Positions 21,910-33,779 of a DNA stretch of 64,000 bases are shown one piece after another (position 1 is the first letter of the stretch; each line of letters opens with the position of its first letter). This DNA comes from Ceratothoa steindachneri (Eukaryota > Arthropoda > Malacostraca > Isopoda > Cymothoidae). The translations under genes and the position numbers were made by a program. Location: NCBI GenBank assembly GCA_963969495.1, contig OZ018321.1, forward strand, positions 191,092,985 to 191,156,984, written 5' to 3'. The notes under the pieces are model-generated. The model saw only the letters and a list, made by a program, of their open reading frames with translations, made no database searches and had not been told where the DNA came from.

Positions 21910-24690
21910 TTAAATAATAGGGAGAAGGCCGGCCTCCCCCAAGAAGTCAACAAGTCCACAAGTCAATGTGCACGAATCTGAACCGAGCACATGGGACAGG
22001 TGGTAGCGACCCTGCTCATCCCGGTACTGGGACAGGTATCGTGCGCGAAGATCACCCAGACTGGGACATTCGACAAGAATGTGCCGAACAGTCTGGGGGA
22101 CGACGCAGTCGTTGCAATAGGGCGCAGGCGAGCGCTCCATCAAATAGCGATGCGTCACACGAGTGTGGCCGATTCGGAGACGACAGAAAGCAACCTGAAG
22201 CCGCCGCGGGATTGGGGGATAGGTCCATGGGAACAGTCGCGGCGCAATGGCACGCAACTTTAAGTTCCCTTCGACCGTCTCCCATCTTCTTTGCCAAGCA
22301 GTCCGAAGAGCTGCCCGTATTCCTGCCATGTAGTCAGTGTGAGGAAGAGCGAAACGCTGGTCCGGTCGCAGAGTCCTCGCGGACTCTTTGGCGCCCTCAT
22401 CGGCGTGCTCATTCCCCGCAATTCCTACATGTCCAGGAACCCAGCAGAAGATAATCTCGACATCTGCCCGGCTCGCCAAAACCGTGGCGTCACGGATATC
22501 GCGAACCAGGGGATGCGGAGATTCCAATGCCCCGAGAGCACTCAGGGCACTTTGTGAGTCGCTATAGATCACGATCCGGTCTCCGAACCGGGCACGTCGC
22601 GTAATCTCCCGTACCGAGTGGTGTATTGCCACCAGCTCGGCCGTGAAGACAGACGCAGCGCATGGTAGAGCCCCGCTGACTTCAAACAGAGGGGATACGG
22701 CGTGGAAGCCGGCCCCCTCTTGGGACTTGGAGCCATCCGTATACACTGGCACGGTACCAGCGTGACACGATGTGTGCTCCAAAAAGGTCGAACGCAATAC
22801 TCCCGGCGCAGTACAAGCTTTGGGAGCAGAGGCGTGGCGACAAATAGCCAAATGTGGTACCCTCCAGGGTGGCGTCCTGGGCAGAACCAGGGGCGCCACC
22901 GGCTCGAGAGCTATATCTACCTCTCGAAGGAGTTTCCTGGCCCTAAACCCAAAGGGCTTAGGGTATGACTGGCGTCTCTCGGCGGCATAGGCACCATCGA
23001 GATCAGCTGCGGATGCAGTGAGAGCTGTTGGCGACTGAGGAAGGCGCAGGGCTCGCGCGTACAGGCGAGTGATGCACTGCACGCGGCGCAGAGCTAGTGG
23101 CATCTCCCCAGCATCGACCAAAAGGCTCTCAATGGGGAAAGTGCGGAGGGCACCGGTCGCAAGGCGGAGGCCGGTGTGGTGGATCGAATCCACCTTCCGC
23201 AATAAACGCTCGGCTGCGGATGCATGAAACTCGCATCCGTAGTCGAGCTTCGAACGAACAAAGCATCGATAAAAAAGTAAGGCAGTAGCCCTATCAGCGC
23301 CCCAAGCGCTGAACGTCACGGAACGGAGAATGTCCATGGCGCGGGTACAAGAGACCCTAAGGCTGCGAATATGAGCCTCCCAGGTGAGGCGTCGGTCGAA
23401 TACAAGACCAAGGAAACGGTGCGACTCAACCACATCCAGGCGCACCCCATTAAGAAACAAATCTGGGTCGGGGTGAAGCCGTGGATGGCGGCAGAAGTGC
23501 ACCACCTTAGTCTTGGCCAAAGAAAACCGAAACCTGTGCGCTTCGGCATAGCGAGAGACGCGGTTCAATGCCTGTTGGAGTCGACGCTCCAGAGTTGGCA
23601 TCTGGGCCGCGCCAAAAGAGATCGAAAGGTCGACCACGTAGACCACCGAGGTGATGCCGTTGATGCTCAGGGCAAAGAGTGTGACACTGAGGACACTTCC
23701 CTGCGGGACACCCTCTTCCTGCTCCTTTGGGCCGGAGAGGGCTCCCCCCACCCGTACCCGGAATCGACGATCTCGCAAAAATTCAGATATAAACATTGGG
23801 AGGCGTCCCCTCGCCCCCATCGTGTGGAGAGTCTCCATGATACCGTATCGCCATGCGGTATCATAAGCCTTCTCCAGATCAAAAAATACCGTGGCGTAGT
23901 GCTGTCTACGAAGGAAAGCCTCGCAGACGACATTTTCCAGTCGGAGCAGAGCATCCGACGTGGAGTGGAACTTACGGAAGCCGCACTGTGCAGAAGACAG
24001 ATGGCCTCCGCTGTCCAGGAAATAGGCTAATCTAACATTTACCAATTTCTCCATCAACTTGCACACGCAAGAGGTTAGAGAGATTGGGCGGAAACCGGTC
24101 GGAGTAGAGTGATCTCTCCCCGGCTTGCGAAAGGCGAGCACAATAGCGATTCGCCAGGAGTCTGGGAGAAGGCCTTCCACCCAGATCCTGTTGAACAAAT
24201 CTAACAGAAAGGCCATGCCTCGCTCACCCAGGTGTCAAAGCATGGCGTACGGGACATCGTCCGGACCATGGGCGGTGTCCGCGCACGAAGCGAGAGCGGA
24301 ACGCAACTCACTCACAGTAAACTTGTCGTTGAAGGATTCTCCGCCTCTGGAGGTAAAGTCCAGCCGGCGGCCTTCCGCGACATCACGACGTGCATTGAAT
24401 GCTGGCGGAGCAGCATCACGGCTAGAGAATGCGGAAAAAGTGGTCGCTAAGGATTCCGCCACGGACGCGGGGTCCGACATTGCGGTCCCATTCTCCTGGA
24501 GAATGGGAGGGGAGTCCTGCGAGAACTTGCCCCGAATCCTTTTGACTCGCTTCCACACCTCAGCTAAAGGGGTCTTCCCGTTAAGTGAAGACACGTATGC
24601 CCGCCAAGAAGAGCGGCGGGCGTGCTTCGAAATATACCGGAACCTAGTCCTAGCAGGACGAAATTCAGCGACAATGAAATCGTTCGGGCG
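21910..24690 (-). pseudogene. LINE A ORF2 reverse transcriptase and RNase H, one stop, dead active site
   Basis: From 24594 the frame reads a linker and then RT, interrupted only by one TGA (24235-24237; CGA to TGA is the simplest origin) before MAFLLDLFNRIW. RT blocks: GFRPISLTSCVCKLMEKL, SAQCGFRKFHSTSDAL, FFDLEKAYDTAWR, EGVPQGSVLSVTLF. The YxDD box is YVVD (23629-23640): the first Asp is Val and about eight residues before it are missing compared with copies at 36.9 and 60.3 kb. RNase H is complete: VYTDGSK, AELVAIH, IYSDSQSALSAL, WVPGHVGIAGNEHAD. The C-terminal CNDCVVPQTVRHILVEC is the Cys-His motif typical of these LINEs. Confidence 0.92.
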
Positions 24691-25721
24691 GCATTATAGC
24701 GCATGTAGGCATAACGCTTCTGTTTGAGGGCCGTCTCACACTCGGCCGACCACCATGGGAGTGGTCGGCGTGCAAAACGGCCAGACGTCCTAGGAATAGT
24801 AGTCAGGCCCACGGCGATGAGGTTGCCGGAGAAGAACTCAACGGCCTCATCTACCGACCTAAACTCCTCGACTGAGATAGAGAATTCAGTCATTTCCTGA
24901 AATGCAGGCCACCGCGCCCGCGCCAGCGCCAAGCACCACCGAGGTGGTCTCTCAGGCAGCAGTTGCCCTGAAAATGAAATTTGAATGGTAAAGTGATCAC
25001 TACCATGGAGGTCATCAACCACCCCCCAATCAAAATCAGGCTGTGCATCCGAAGAGCACAAAGATAGGTCAAGGCAAGAAAATGAAGCAGTTCTCGGACA
25101 GTGATGCGTAAACTCATCCACGTTTAGGACACCCATCTCAAGCTCTTCGATCAGATCGGCAAGGACTTGTCCCCTGGGATTTATGGAGTAATCTCCCCAG
25201 AGAGAATGCCTGCCGTTCAGATCTCCAAGCAAGAGATAGGGCCTCGGCAACCGTGCAACGACGCGGCGGAAGTCCCCCGCGTCGAAGTCAGCTGACGGTG
25301 GAATGTACGCAGAAATGATAGTATACCTCCTATCCAGGTGCAGCTGCACAGCCACTGCCTGAAAGGAGGTATCTAAAGAGAAAGGAAGAACGGAGACATC
25401 ATGCCGGGTGTAAACTGCGCATCCCCCAGCCCGGCCATCCCGCGGTGGTGGGGTCGCAAGACCCTTATACCCCGGGAGGGCAGGGAGGGGGCACGCACCT
25501 AGCATGGTCTCCTGCAAAAAAATAGCTAACGGGCAACGGGACGAGACGAGCCTCCGCAGCTCCTCCCAGTTGGCCCGGAGTCCACGGCAATTCCATTGAA
25601 GGAATATGCCCTCCAGGCCTAGCTCGGAGGAGACGCAGGGGCCCTCCTTGAATTGAAGACCCTCACGGGAATGGCCGTACGCTTCCCGGGGGCAGAACCC
25701 CGGGCGCTGTTGGCCGGACAA
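24564..25721 (-). pseudogene. LINE A ORF2 endonuclease part
   Basis: APE-type endonuclease reading in one open frame with all usual blocks: IFLQWNCRGLRANWEEL (Asn block), LAIFLQETML (Glu), LLLGDLNGRHSLWGD (Asp/Asn), TASFSCLDLSL and LHGSDHFTIQI (terminal Asp-His). It nicks target DNA to prime reverse transcription. The frame overlaps ORF1 by about 100 bp and has no clear ATG at its head. It is lost near 24690, where this copy reads 'gcggcattatagc' and another copy (37578) 'gcggcgcttatagc': a one-base deletion that separates it from the RT. Confidence 0.88.
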
Positions 25722-27423
25722 AGCGCTGGAGGCGCTGTCGCCTTCGAGGACTTATTGGGGGAGGTTGGGCTCGCCATGCGAGTCTTTTCCTCCCTCCGCC
25801 TCGAAACCTTAGGCGGGCGTTGCGGCTTCGGAGGCGGGGGTTTCTCTTTTCGAGGAACCACCGTCTCCGAGCCACTCGCTCCACCTCGGGGCGTGGGCGA
25901 AGGAGCCGAAGCTCCTTTGTTGCTGTCCTCCTTTCGGGGGACAGCTTTAGGAACCCCCGAAGATGGCCTAGCGACCATCTTCAGGGGTGTTGCCTCCTGT
26001 GAGTCTAACGACTCGGTGGAGGCGCGTGGCCGCTTCACCTTGCGGGAAACGGTCACGCTGGGGGAAGAGGGGGGAGCCCGGGTTTTAGCCGGGGCTGGGT
26101 ATGAACCCTTTTTTCCGCCAGCTTTACCAGGGGAGCGCCCGGGTTGGGTAGAGCCCGCAGAAGGGCTCCGAATGGGCGCGGAAACAACCGTGCTCGTTGG
26201 CCTGGATGGGCCAGGAGCAGAGGGTGCCTTTCTAACTACTGAGGCATATGACGTCCCAGGCAGAGCCGGGTGCGCCAGGACCAAGTCCTTAGCCTCGCGG
26301 AATGAGAGTCTATCCTGGGCCTGAACGGCCAGGATTTCTTTCTCAAGAAGATATGCACCACATTGCTTCGAAGAAGCAGGGTGCGGCTCTCCGCAATTGA
26401 CACACTTGGCCACACACGATTTGGACTTATCGTGTGCGACCTTGGAGCAATTTACACAGACTTTGTACGTCTATATGAGCGATTCGTATGGCCGAAGCGG
26501 TGACAGTAATAGCAATGCGTTCACGCGGTAGCGGTACCAACCGGCATGCACCGACTCAGGGAGCTTGTCACAGTCGAACGTGACGAAGTGTAGGGGTGGG
26601 TCTCGAGGCCGCTCACTGTTTTCTCATCACACGTTCGACCTTGACCGCCCCATGGTCGGCCAGCTCTAGGGTGATGACCTCAATGGAGTTTTCAACAAGT
26701 TCCCTCGCATAAACTACTCCTTTCACAAAGTTCATGGTAGAGTGCGGCGTCACACTCACCGGGGTGCCATGAAGTGCCCGAAGAGCACTTATCTTGGCCG
26801 CCTCAGCGGGATTCGCCGCATTTGCCAGAAGGCTCCTGTCCAAGAAACGGGTCACCTTCGGCTCTCTACCAATTGCACTAGCTAATCCTCTCCTCTGATG
26901 GATCATGTTGCCTTTGGAAAACATGCTGCCATTAGTGGAGCGAATAACAAGGAAGTGCTTGAAGCCAGCAGGCTCGAAAACGCCAGGTAACCTCTGAATG
27001 AGGGGCCCCGATGTCATCGAGGCTCCGCCCAGTGCACTCTTGGTCTTAGTCAGGGGCTCCGCACACGGGGTGGGGGGTGGGGGGGTAGAGGGGCCGGATG
27101 TGCCGATCTTGGCTTGGTCGCCTACCAAAGTGGCAGCAGACCCATCCGTCCCCGCAGCCCCCACGGATGGAGAGGATCCCTGAGTCTTTTTTGTCTTTCT
27201 TGTCTCTTGTCTTTTTATTCTTCTTTCTAGGAGAGGAGGGCTGGGAATGGACCCGCTTCTCACCTCCACCGGCAGAAGCCCCCAGGCCAAATGGACCGGC
27301 CTCAGCCAGGTCCCTCTCCAAAATGGAGAAGGTCCTGGTAGTCATAGGGGCACCTGTCGGAGGAGATCCCTCCGCTCCTTGTACTGCCTCGGAGCCCTCA
27401 GCCGTTTGAGGAGGACCTTGCAT
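25619..27423 (-). pseudogene. LINE A ORF1 (gag-like, zinc knuckles), disrupted
   Basis: Nucleic-acid-binding ORF1 in three frames. The N-terminal part (27423 to about 27190) has a Lys-rich run (KKNKKTRDKKDKK). The middle part (about 27190-26613) carries PLIQRLPGVFEPAGFKHFLV and ends at a TGA where sister copies read Gly (MRKQGG). The knuckle region gives CYYCHRFGH (fourth ligand changed to Tyr), CVNCSKVAHDKSKSC and CVNCGEPHPASSKQC, each in the pattern C-x2-C-x3/4-H-x4-6-C. A Pro/Ser/Lys-rich tail (26340-25619) runs about 240 residues and overlaps the start of ORF2. In life it would bind the element's RNA. Confidence 0.85.
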
Positions 27424-28530
27424 CGGGGCAGATTCGGGTTCGGTGCTTGGCGCCGAGCCCGGATTCCCCCCCCATGGAAGGCCCTACCGTCTGAGGCTGG
27501 GGCTCCTCAAGGTCCATGTGTGTCACAGGAGGGGCCTCCAGTTGGCCATCCCCTCCCAGGACATCGCAGGTCCCGTTGGCAGAATTGTCACTAGTCTTTT
27601 GTGGGGAGGTACAGGCCTTAACCCCGGCAAGGTTCAAAATCCTTGCCAGCAGGTCCTTTGAGGGAAGCGACTGAATGGGCCTGGCTTCCCTCTCCCCACA
27701 TAAGGGGGTTTGTCCTACCGAGCCGCTTCGATGGGGAGCGGCTGGCTAAGGCTGCCTGCTGGCTTTCTTGGCAGTCCCCTTGGAAAGAAAAGAGGGAACT
27801 GCCCCTGGAAAAAGGGAGGCGCCCTGAAAGCACCTCCAGAGAAGGGGGTGAGGGGGAGTTCCCTGCACCCGTAGGCGAAGGAGAGGAGTAAGCCTCCTCT
27901 CCGGTTAGAGAAATATGGAGGGTCCCCTGCGCAAGCACAGGGGAGGAAGCTCCATTTTTTTGCTGGAGCTGCCCGAGGGTGGCTCCGTCGCTGTTTCAGG
28001 GGAAGTTGAGGGTTCTTTTTTTTTTGTACATAAATGGGCATGGTGACCCTCTTTTTAATACCGGACGCACACGCACATCACCTCTCGCAGTAGCCCGCAC
28101 TGCAAGAGGTGCTTACAAGCCCGGCAGAGCCAGGCGCCGCCATTTGGGACCACCCATCCTGCCTGGTGGCCTGGCAGTCCATCGGCATGGCAGCTCCACC
28201 TTAGACACGGCGTAAAACAGATAGAATGTGAAGAGGAGAGGAAAAGGGATGTGAGGAAGGTATGGGTGGGGATGAAGCAGGTTGTTAAAAACCAACCACC
28301 TCAGACCGGAGCTCAGGGGTTAGGGAACATTGGCCCCTCCCCCCTCAGCCCCGATCCAGGACGGTTGGCCGAGAAGAAGGACAGCATCTACCCTGTGAAA
28401 TTAGAGGCTGCCAGAGAAAGTTGTGGGAGAGGTTGTATGAAAAGAGAGGAAACAAGTGTTTTGAAGGAAGGAAGAGAGGCTAAGCTGGGGCCGGACGGGG
28501 TGCTGAGTCCCGTCAGCGCTTCATAGAGAT

Positions 28531-28769
28531 ATTTAACACCAAATGTCTAAAGACTTTTGGGGGACATGGAAGAACAAAATTAGCAATAATGAATTATATC
28601 ACTGCAATCAGCCCTCCAGGAAACAAACCATCCTAGCTTTATAACATCTTTGCTGGTTTGGTTATACCATAAAAATACTTCAATATCAGCTTTAGAGAGA
28701 TTCTTCTTGGTCAACTTGCAGAAGGACAGCAGAACTGAGGAGGTATACAGAAAAAGTACAATCATTTCT
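28531..28769. other. Short intron segment between LINE A and LINE B
   Basis: Single-copy-looking AT-rich sequence. A minus-strand stretch is open for 61 codons but matches nothing I know and has no splice context, so it is not called as an exon. Confidence 0.35.
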
Positions 28770-28773
28770 CCAA

Positions 28774-29778
28774 TGTAGGCTGGAGGGGTTAGTTGCTGAA
28801 CTCAGGAGGGAACTTAGTGTTAGGCCTAGAGCTGGGAATAGGTTAGGTAATGAGGTAGGCCAGTTAGATGTTTCAGGTGAAGGTAGAGGGCCAGTGGAGG
28901 AGGTAAGATATGATAGTTCTAGGGATAGTGAAGTTAGCCTCCTTAGATTAGTTAGAAATAGGCCTAGTGAGGATGGGGGATAGTGGAGAGTGGTTAGGAA
29001 ACGTGAAGCTAGGGAGGCTTCTCCTGTTCTTTGTGAGAATAGGGTTGCCTCTGTTGAGGTTGTTAGCCAGGGGGAGAATAGGTGTGTGAGTCAGAGGGAC
29101 ACAGAACCTATTAGCTTGACTAATAGATTCAGTGCCCTAAGAGAGGAAGTAACTGGAAGTGATATGACTGATAGGGGTGGGGGTGGAGGTAGAGTGACTG
29201 GTAGTTTCATGAGAATAGGAGTGGGGATGGAGTTATGTCTGTGGGGGTTAGGAATAGGAGTCTGACTGAAGTGCTTGTGATGGGTGATTCGCGAGTTAGA
29301 TATTTAGATAGGAAGTTAAATGCAAGTAGATTGAATGGTTTGAGGGTGTGTTTGCCGGGTGCTGGAGTGAGAGATCTGTCTGATAGGTATGAGGAGCTAG
29401 GGTCTGGCTGTGCCACGGATGCGGTTGTGATTACACATGTAGGAGTGAATGATGTGAAGAAAGTGGGTGCATGAGTTACGTGAGAGGTACAAGAGGTTGA
29501 TTGAAAAGGTGAAAGAAAGTAGAATGAAAGGTGTTGTGACAGGTGTGCTTCCAAGAATGGATGTTGGGGTAGAATGGATGTCTCGTGCGATTGGGCTGAA
29601 TGATTATGTGAGGAGGATGTGTGAGATGGAAGGTGTCATGTTTGTGGATGTGTGGGATAGGTTTGTTGGAATGAAAGAAATGTATGCGATGGATGGACTG
29701 CATTTGAGTAGGATGGGGGTAGATGTGTTGTGGGAGGAGTATGATCGTGTTATTAGGTCTTTGCGGGTGGGAAACTAG
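28774..29778 (+). pseudogene. LINE B ORF1: SGNH esterase-type protein, disrupted
   Basis: It aligns with the intact ORF1 of family C. It starts inside the Cys-rich N-terminal part and has TAG for Trp at 28981-28983 (W-W in the sister). A frameshift near 29220 and a 2-bp loss near 29470 (sister reads VGTCELRE) follow. The SGNH hydrolase blocks remain: VMGDSRVRYL (Ser), LPGAGVRD (Gly), THVGVNDVKK (Asn) and MDGLHLSR (Asp, His). CR1-family ORF1 proteins with such an esterase domain are known; their substrate is uncertain, possibly membrane lipid. Confidence 0.88.
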
Positions 29779-29801
29779 ATACTAATAGTGGTCAGGGAAT
29801 T

Positions 29802-32703
29802 ATGAGAGGACATTATAGTACTGAAAGTAGAATGGACTTGGCAGATAACAGAAATAGGTTCCAAGGTGATAGAGGTGAGGTCATTCAGGTTTCAAGAGGT
29901 GCTTCAGGGATAGGGGGGTTAAATTGTTTCTATACAAATGCTCGTAGTCTTAGAAACAAGAAGGATGAGCTATTTAGTTATATTAGCAATGAGGATGTAG
30001 ATATATTATGTGTTACTGAATCATGGGTTAATGAAATAGAATTTAGTGACACTATAAGTGAATTTGATTTACAGGGCTATAATATGTACATTAGTCAGAG
30101 GACAGGTAGGATTGGTGGAGGAATAATTATCTATATAAAAAACAAAATTGTTTCAAGTTTAAATACTTCAATAAAGCAGGATGGAGTTGAGTCACTTTGG
30201 ATAGATATTAGGTTCAGTAAAAATAGAATGGTGCATTTGGGAGCTTTTTACAGGCCACCTGGGCAGACTGATGATATGGATGAACTAATGATAAGGGAAA
30301 TAAGTAAGGGATGTGAAACAGATGGAGTTATTATTGGGGACTTCAACTTAAACTCTGTGGACTGGGAAAATATGATAGGTAGGGATAGAACAAGTGGCAG
30401 GTTCATAGAATGCTTTGAGGATAATTTTTTGAATCAATTTGTTAATGAGCCAATGAGGGGGGACAATATATTAGATTCAGTACTTTCTAACACTGATCAT
30501 TTAGTTCAACAATTGACTGTTGGGGAAGCATTGGGAAATAGTGACCATCAGATAGTTTGTTTTAACTTGGGAATTGAGAAGGGTAAAATAACCGAGAATG
30601 CTGTAAAAGTTCCAAATTTTCATAAGGGAGATTATGTAAAACTCCAAAGCTTGCTAAATTTTGTAGACTGGGATGTAGAATTCAGAGGTAAAAATGCTTA
30701 TGGGATGTGGGATACTTTCAAGCATATAATAAATGTAGTCCAAGAGCAATGTATCCCAATGAAGGAAATTAGGAACAAAAGTAGGAAACCATTATGGTGG
30801 AATCAGGAGATAGCTAGAAAAATTTCAGAGAAGAAAAGGGCATATAAAAAATTACAGGTACAAAATAATATTCAAAATTTAAGTGATTATAGAATGGCTA
30901 GGAATGAGTTAAACAAGATTATAAAGAAGACAAAAGGGTGTCAGAAATTAAATTAGCTCAGGATAGCAACAAAGATCCTAGAAAGTTCTTTAGTTACTAT
31001 AAAATTAATAATAAGTCTGGCAGAGTTAAAATAGGACCTATCAAATATGAAGGGGTTGTGAGAGAAACTGACGAGGAAATAGTTGAAGTACTAAATGGTC
31101 ATTTTGCATCAGTATTTACAAAGGAGAAACTAAATAGTCTTATGTATAGTACTCATGGGTCAGGGAAAGAGGTGTTTACTACCATTAGTGTGGATTGGAG
31201 GACGATAAAAGAACTAATAGGTGAGTTAGATACTACCAAGGCCTCCATCCCTGATAATATTAATTCTAGGATACTTAAAGAAGGGGTAGAAAGTATCTCA
31301 ATAGCTCTGGAGAAGTTGTATACTAGGTCACTGGAATATGGAGAAATACCTGATGATTGGAAGAGAGCGAATGTAGTCCCCATTTTCAAGAAGGGTAGTA
31401 AAGAGGATCCAAATAACTTTAGACCGGTTAGCCTAACTCCTGTAGTCTGTAAAATTCTTGAGAAAATAGTTAAAAAAGGGATTTGCCAACATCTAGAGAG
31501 GAAGGGGTTAATCAGCGATGCTCAGCATGGGTTTAGATCAGATAGATCATGTTTGACTAATTTACTAGACTTTCTTGAGTTTGTAACAGATCAAGTAGAT
31601 AAGGGAGAGAATGTAGATATAGTTTACTTAGATTTTAGTAAAGCATTTGATAAGGTACCACATAGGAGACTAGTTCATAAATTAAAAATGATTGGGATAT
31701 GTGGGTGTGTTTCAAATTGGATAGCTGAGTGGCTGAAAGAGAGGAAGCAAAGGGTAGTGCTAAATGGTGTAAAGTCAGAGTGGAGGGATGTTATCAGTGG
31801 GGTTCCTCAGGGATCAGTTCTCGGTCCATTATTATTTGTCATCTATATAAACGATCTTGGGGAGGCAGTCAATAATAAAGTGTCAATTTTTGCCGATGAT
31901 ACCAAATTAGCAGCTGTAGTTAAAGATATTGATGATAATTTTAAAGTGCAGGGGGATTTAAATAAATTGTTATCCTGGGCACATAAGTGGCAAATGACTT
32001 TCAACCTTAATAAGTGCAAAGTTATTAACATGGGAAAAGATAATAGAGAATTTAACTATGAAATGGATGGGCATTGGCTGAGCTCAGTAGAGGATGAGAA
32101 AGATCTAGGAGTAGTAATAGATAAGTCATTACGGTTTTCTAAGTAGTGTATTGAAGCAAGAAATAGGGCAAATAGAGTGCTGGCTTTCATTAAGAGAAAT
32201 GTCAGTTACAAAAGTAAGGAGGTTATTCTTAAACTCTATAATTCTTATGTTGGGCCACATCTTGAGTACTGTATACAGGCATGGTCCCCACATTTTAGAC
32301 ACGATATTAACCTTCTCGAGTCAGTGCAACGGAGGGCAACAAAGATTATTCCTTCCCTGAGGCACCTTGAATATATAGATAGACTGAGGGTATTAAATAT
32401 GTTCTCGTTCGAAAGGAGGTGTGTGAGAGGGGATATGATTGAGCTCTTTAAAAAATTTTCTGGGATAGATAAATTGTATGTTAGCAAGTTTTTGAGTTAG
32501 ATGATGGAAATTGGACTAGAGGTCACCACTTGAAAATTAAAAAGCAAGGGTGTAGGTTGGATTTAAGAAAATATTTTTTCACCAATAGAGTGGTAGACTT
32601 CTGGAACAAATTGCCGCAGAGGGTAGTAGGTAGTCCAAATTTAAATGTATTTAAGAGCAGGTTGGATGAGTTTATGGGGAGGGAAGGTTGTGATGGTTCC
32701 TAA
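29802..32703 (+). pseudogene. LINE B ORF2: endonuclease and reverse transcriptase, disrupted
   Basis: Begins at a good ATG (MRGHYSTES). The endonuclease shows FYTNARSLRNKKDEL, ILCVTESWVN, GAFYRPPGQ, VIIGDFNLNSVDW and LGNSDHQIVCF. A one-base frameshift near 30938 leads to the RT: FRPVSLTPVVCKILEK, YLDFSKAFDKVPH, SGVPQGSVLGPLLF and FADDTKLA with both catalytic Asp intact. TAG at 32144-32146 replaces a Gln codon, a frameshift near 32498 follows, and the last part (WTRGHHLKI to FKSRLDEFMG) ends at TAA near 32703. About 960 residues originally; no RNase H. Confidence 0.9.
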
Positions 32704-33224
32704 GTTTTGTATATATTAATATTGTTTGTATATATCTATAGCTGCATGATTTAGTTCTTGACAAGCCTTGATTGGTAATACCCTTGTTTCTGGACGCAAT
32801 CCTCTGGATGTAGTTTTCCTGGGAGTTTGGGTGCCTTAAAAGGGAGGCCGTTTGACTCGGATGAACTATGATAAGCCCTTGTGGCTTTTGTCATCTGTTA
32901 TATTATATTGTGGGGGACTTTGATTTTGTCTTCCCCTGGTGATGGTGCTTTTTGTGGGTGGGTTTTGACGGATGCGGATGACTTTTGATAGGCCCTTGTG
33001 GCTTTTGTCATCCATGAAATTATGTTATGTTATGTTAAGGTGAAAAATCCAACCTGTGCAATGGAAAGCACTGGCTGCCAAAAGATCAGCTTGGCTAGCT
33101 TCCCTTACAAACTTTCTGGGAGAGATGCCCTTCTTGGATTTTACTCCTCAGCTTTAAGTAAGTAACCAAAAGACCAGAATGACAAATTGCTGACAAGCGT
33201 GGGTTGACCTCATTGGGTAAAGAA

Positions 33225-33560
33225 ATCATAAAGTGATTACAGCACTCATTTTTGCAATTTGGTTTACCTATATCTATTGTATTGGATAATGGTCCATGCT
33301 TTACATCTCAGGAATTCAAAGAATTTGTCAAGAATTGATGCATTTTCCATATTACTACTGCTGTATACAAGCCTTCTACTAAGGGGTTGGCAGAAAAGAT
33401 GGTGCAAATTTTAAAGAAAGCACTTCTAATTCTAATATACAAGTGACTATACACAAATTATTATTTAACTAGAAACTATGACCTCTTACTACTACAGGAG
33501 TATCAATGGTGGAGCTACCCGACCTTCTCCTCACTTGGCTACCTGGCTTTCTCCTAGAAG
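33225..33560 (+). pseudogene. LTR-retrotransposon (Ty3/gypsy-type) integrase fragment
   Basis: A plus-strand frame reads LQFGLPISIVLDNGPCFTSQ, EFKEFVKN, then FHITTAVYKPSTKGLAEKMV and QILKKALL, with TGA codons in place of Trp and Gly. It is the core of a retroviral-type integrase: second catalytic Asp in LDNGP, Glu in GLAEKMV. A later TTTGVSMVEL corresponds to the 'TTG.SP.ELL' stretch. No LTRs, RT or protease were found around it. 33037-33224 may be more of the same element but is unrecognised. Confidence 0.8.
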
Positions 33561-33779
33561 GTTGAATTTGAAAAAGCTCTCTGAGAGATTTGATATTTAT
33601 CATAGGTTTGAAGTGATAGTTTGATTTGGCTGTGTAGTATTGCCCACTTGTCTGAATAATATATTTGTGTTTAGTATTTGTTTTTTGTAGGGAAGATAAA
33701 TGGTTTCTGTTTTTGGATGCGATACCTAAGTTAACTCATATAACCAGTTAGTGTTCTTTATGGTTGGGTATTTAGAGAG

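Larger units (their letters stand above)
21672..28517 (-). mobile_element. LINE family A, near full-length copy with 13-bp target duplication
   Basis: 6.85 kb non-LTR retrotransposon of the I/R1 type, minus strand. The 13-bp direct repeat GCTTCATAGAGAT at 21659-21671 and 28518-28530 brackets it. The 3' end (left) begins with a T-tract (poly-A on its own strand). Order from 5': G-rich leader (27440-28517), ORF1 with basic N-terminus and zinc knuckles (25619-27423), ORF2 with endonuclease, RT, RNase H and terminal Cys-His motif (21910-25721), then a short 3' UTR (21683-21909). Other copies run some 50 bp further at the 5' end, so it is slightly 5' truncated. Frameshifts, stops and an RT active-site loss make it dead. 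Confidence 0.93.
28770..33036 (+). mobile_element. LINE family B, CR1-like, 5' truncated in ORF1
   Basis: Plus-strand non-LTR element with an esterase-type ORF1 (28774-29778), an ORF2 with endonuclease and RT but no RNase H (29802-32703), and a 3' UTR (32704-33036) ending in (ATGTT)n pentamers, a CR1/L2-style microsatellite tail. The 3' UTR contains two copies of 'cccttgtggcttttgtcat'. It is related to family C in both proteins but has a different 3' UTR. It carries several inactivating changes. Three short 3' stubs of the same family lie elsewhere in the window. Confidence 0.9.

Noticed and set aside
23371..24030. 219-codon plus-strand open frame
   Set aside because: Antisense shadow of the LINE A RT, no motif of its own.
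25653..26324. 223-codon plus-strand open frame
   Set aside because: It lies exactly antisense to the Pro/Ser/Lys-rich part of LINE A ORF1; GC-rich composition keeps the opposite frame open. No homology.
28580..28765. Possible extra REXO1 exon between exons 3 and 4
   Set aside because: Phases of exons 3 and 4 already join correctly, and the peptide does not resemble any REXO1 segment.
33225..33560. Endogenous retrovirus-like element
   Set aside because: Only an integrase core remnant is visible; the spacing and wording fit Ty3/gypsy retrotransposons and no envelope, RT or LTR pair is present.
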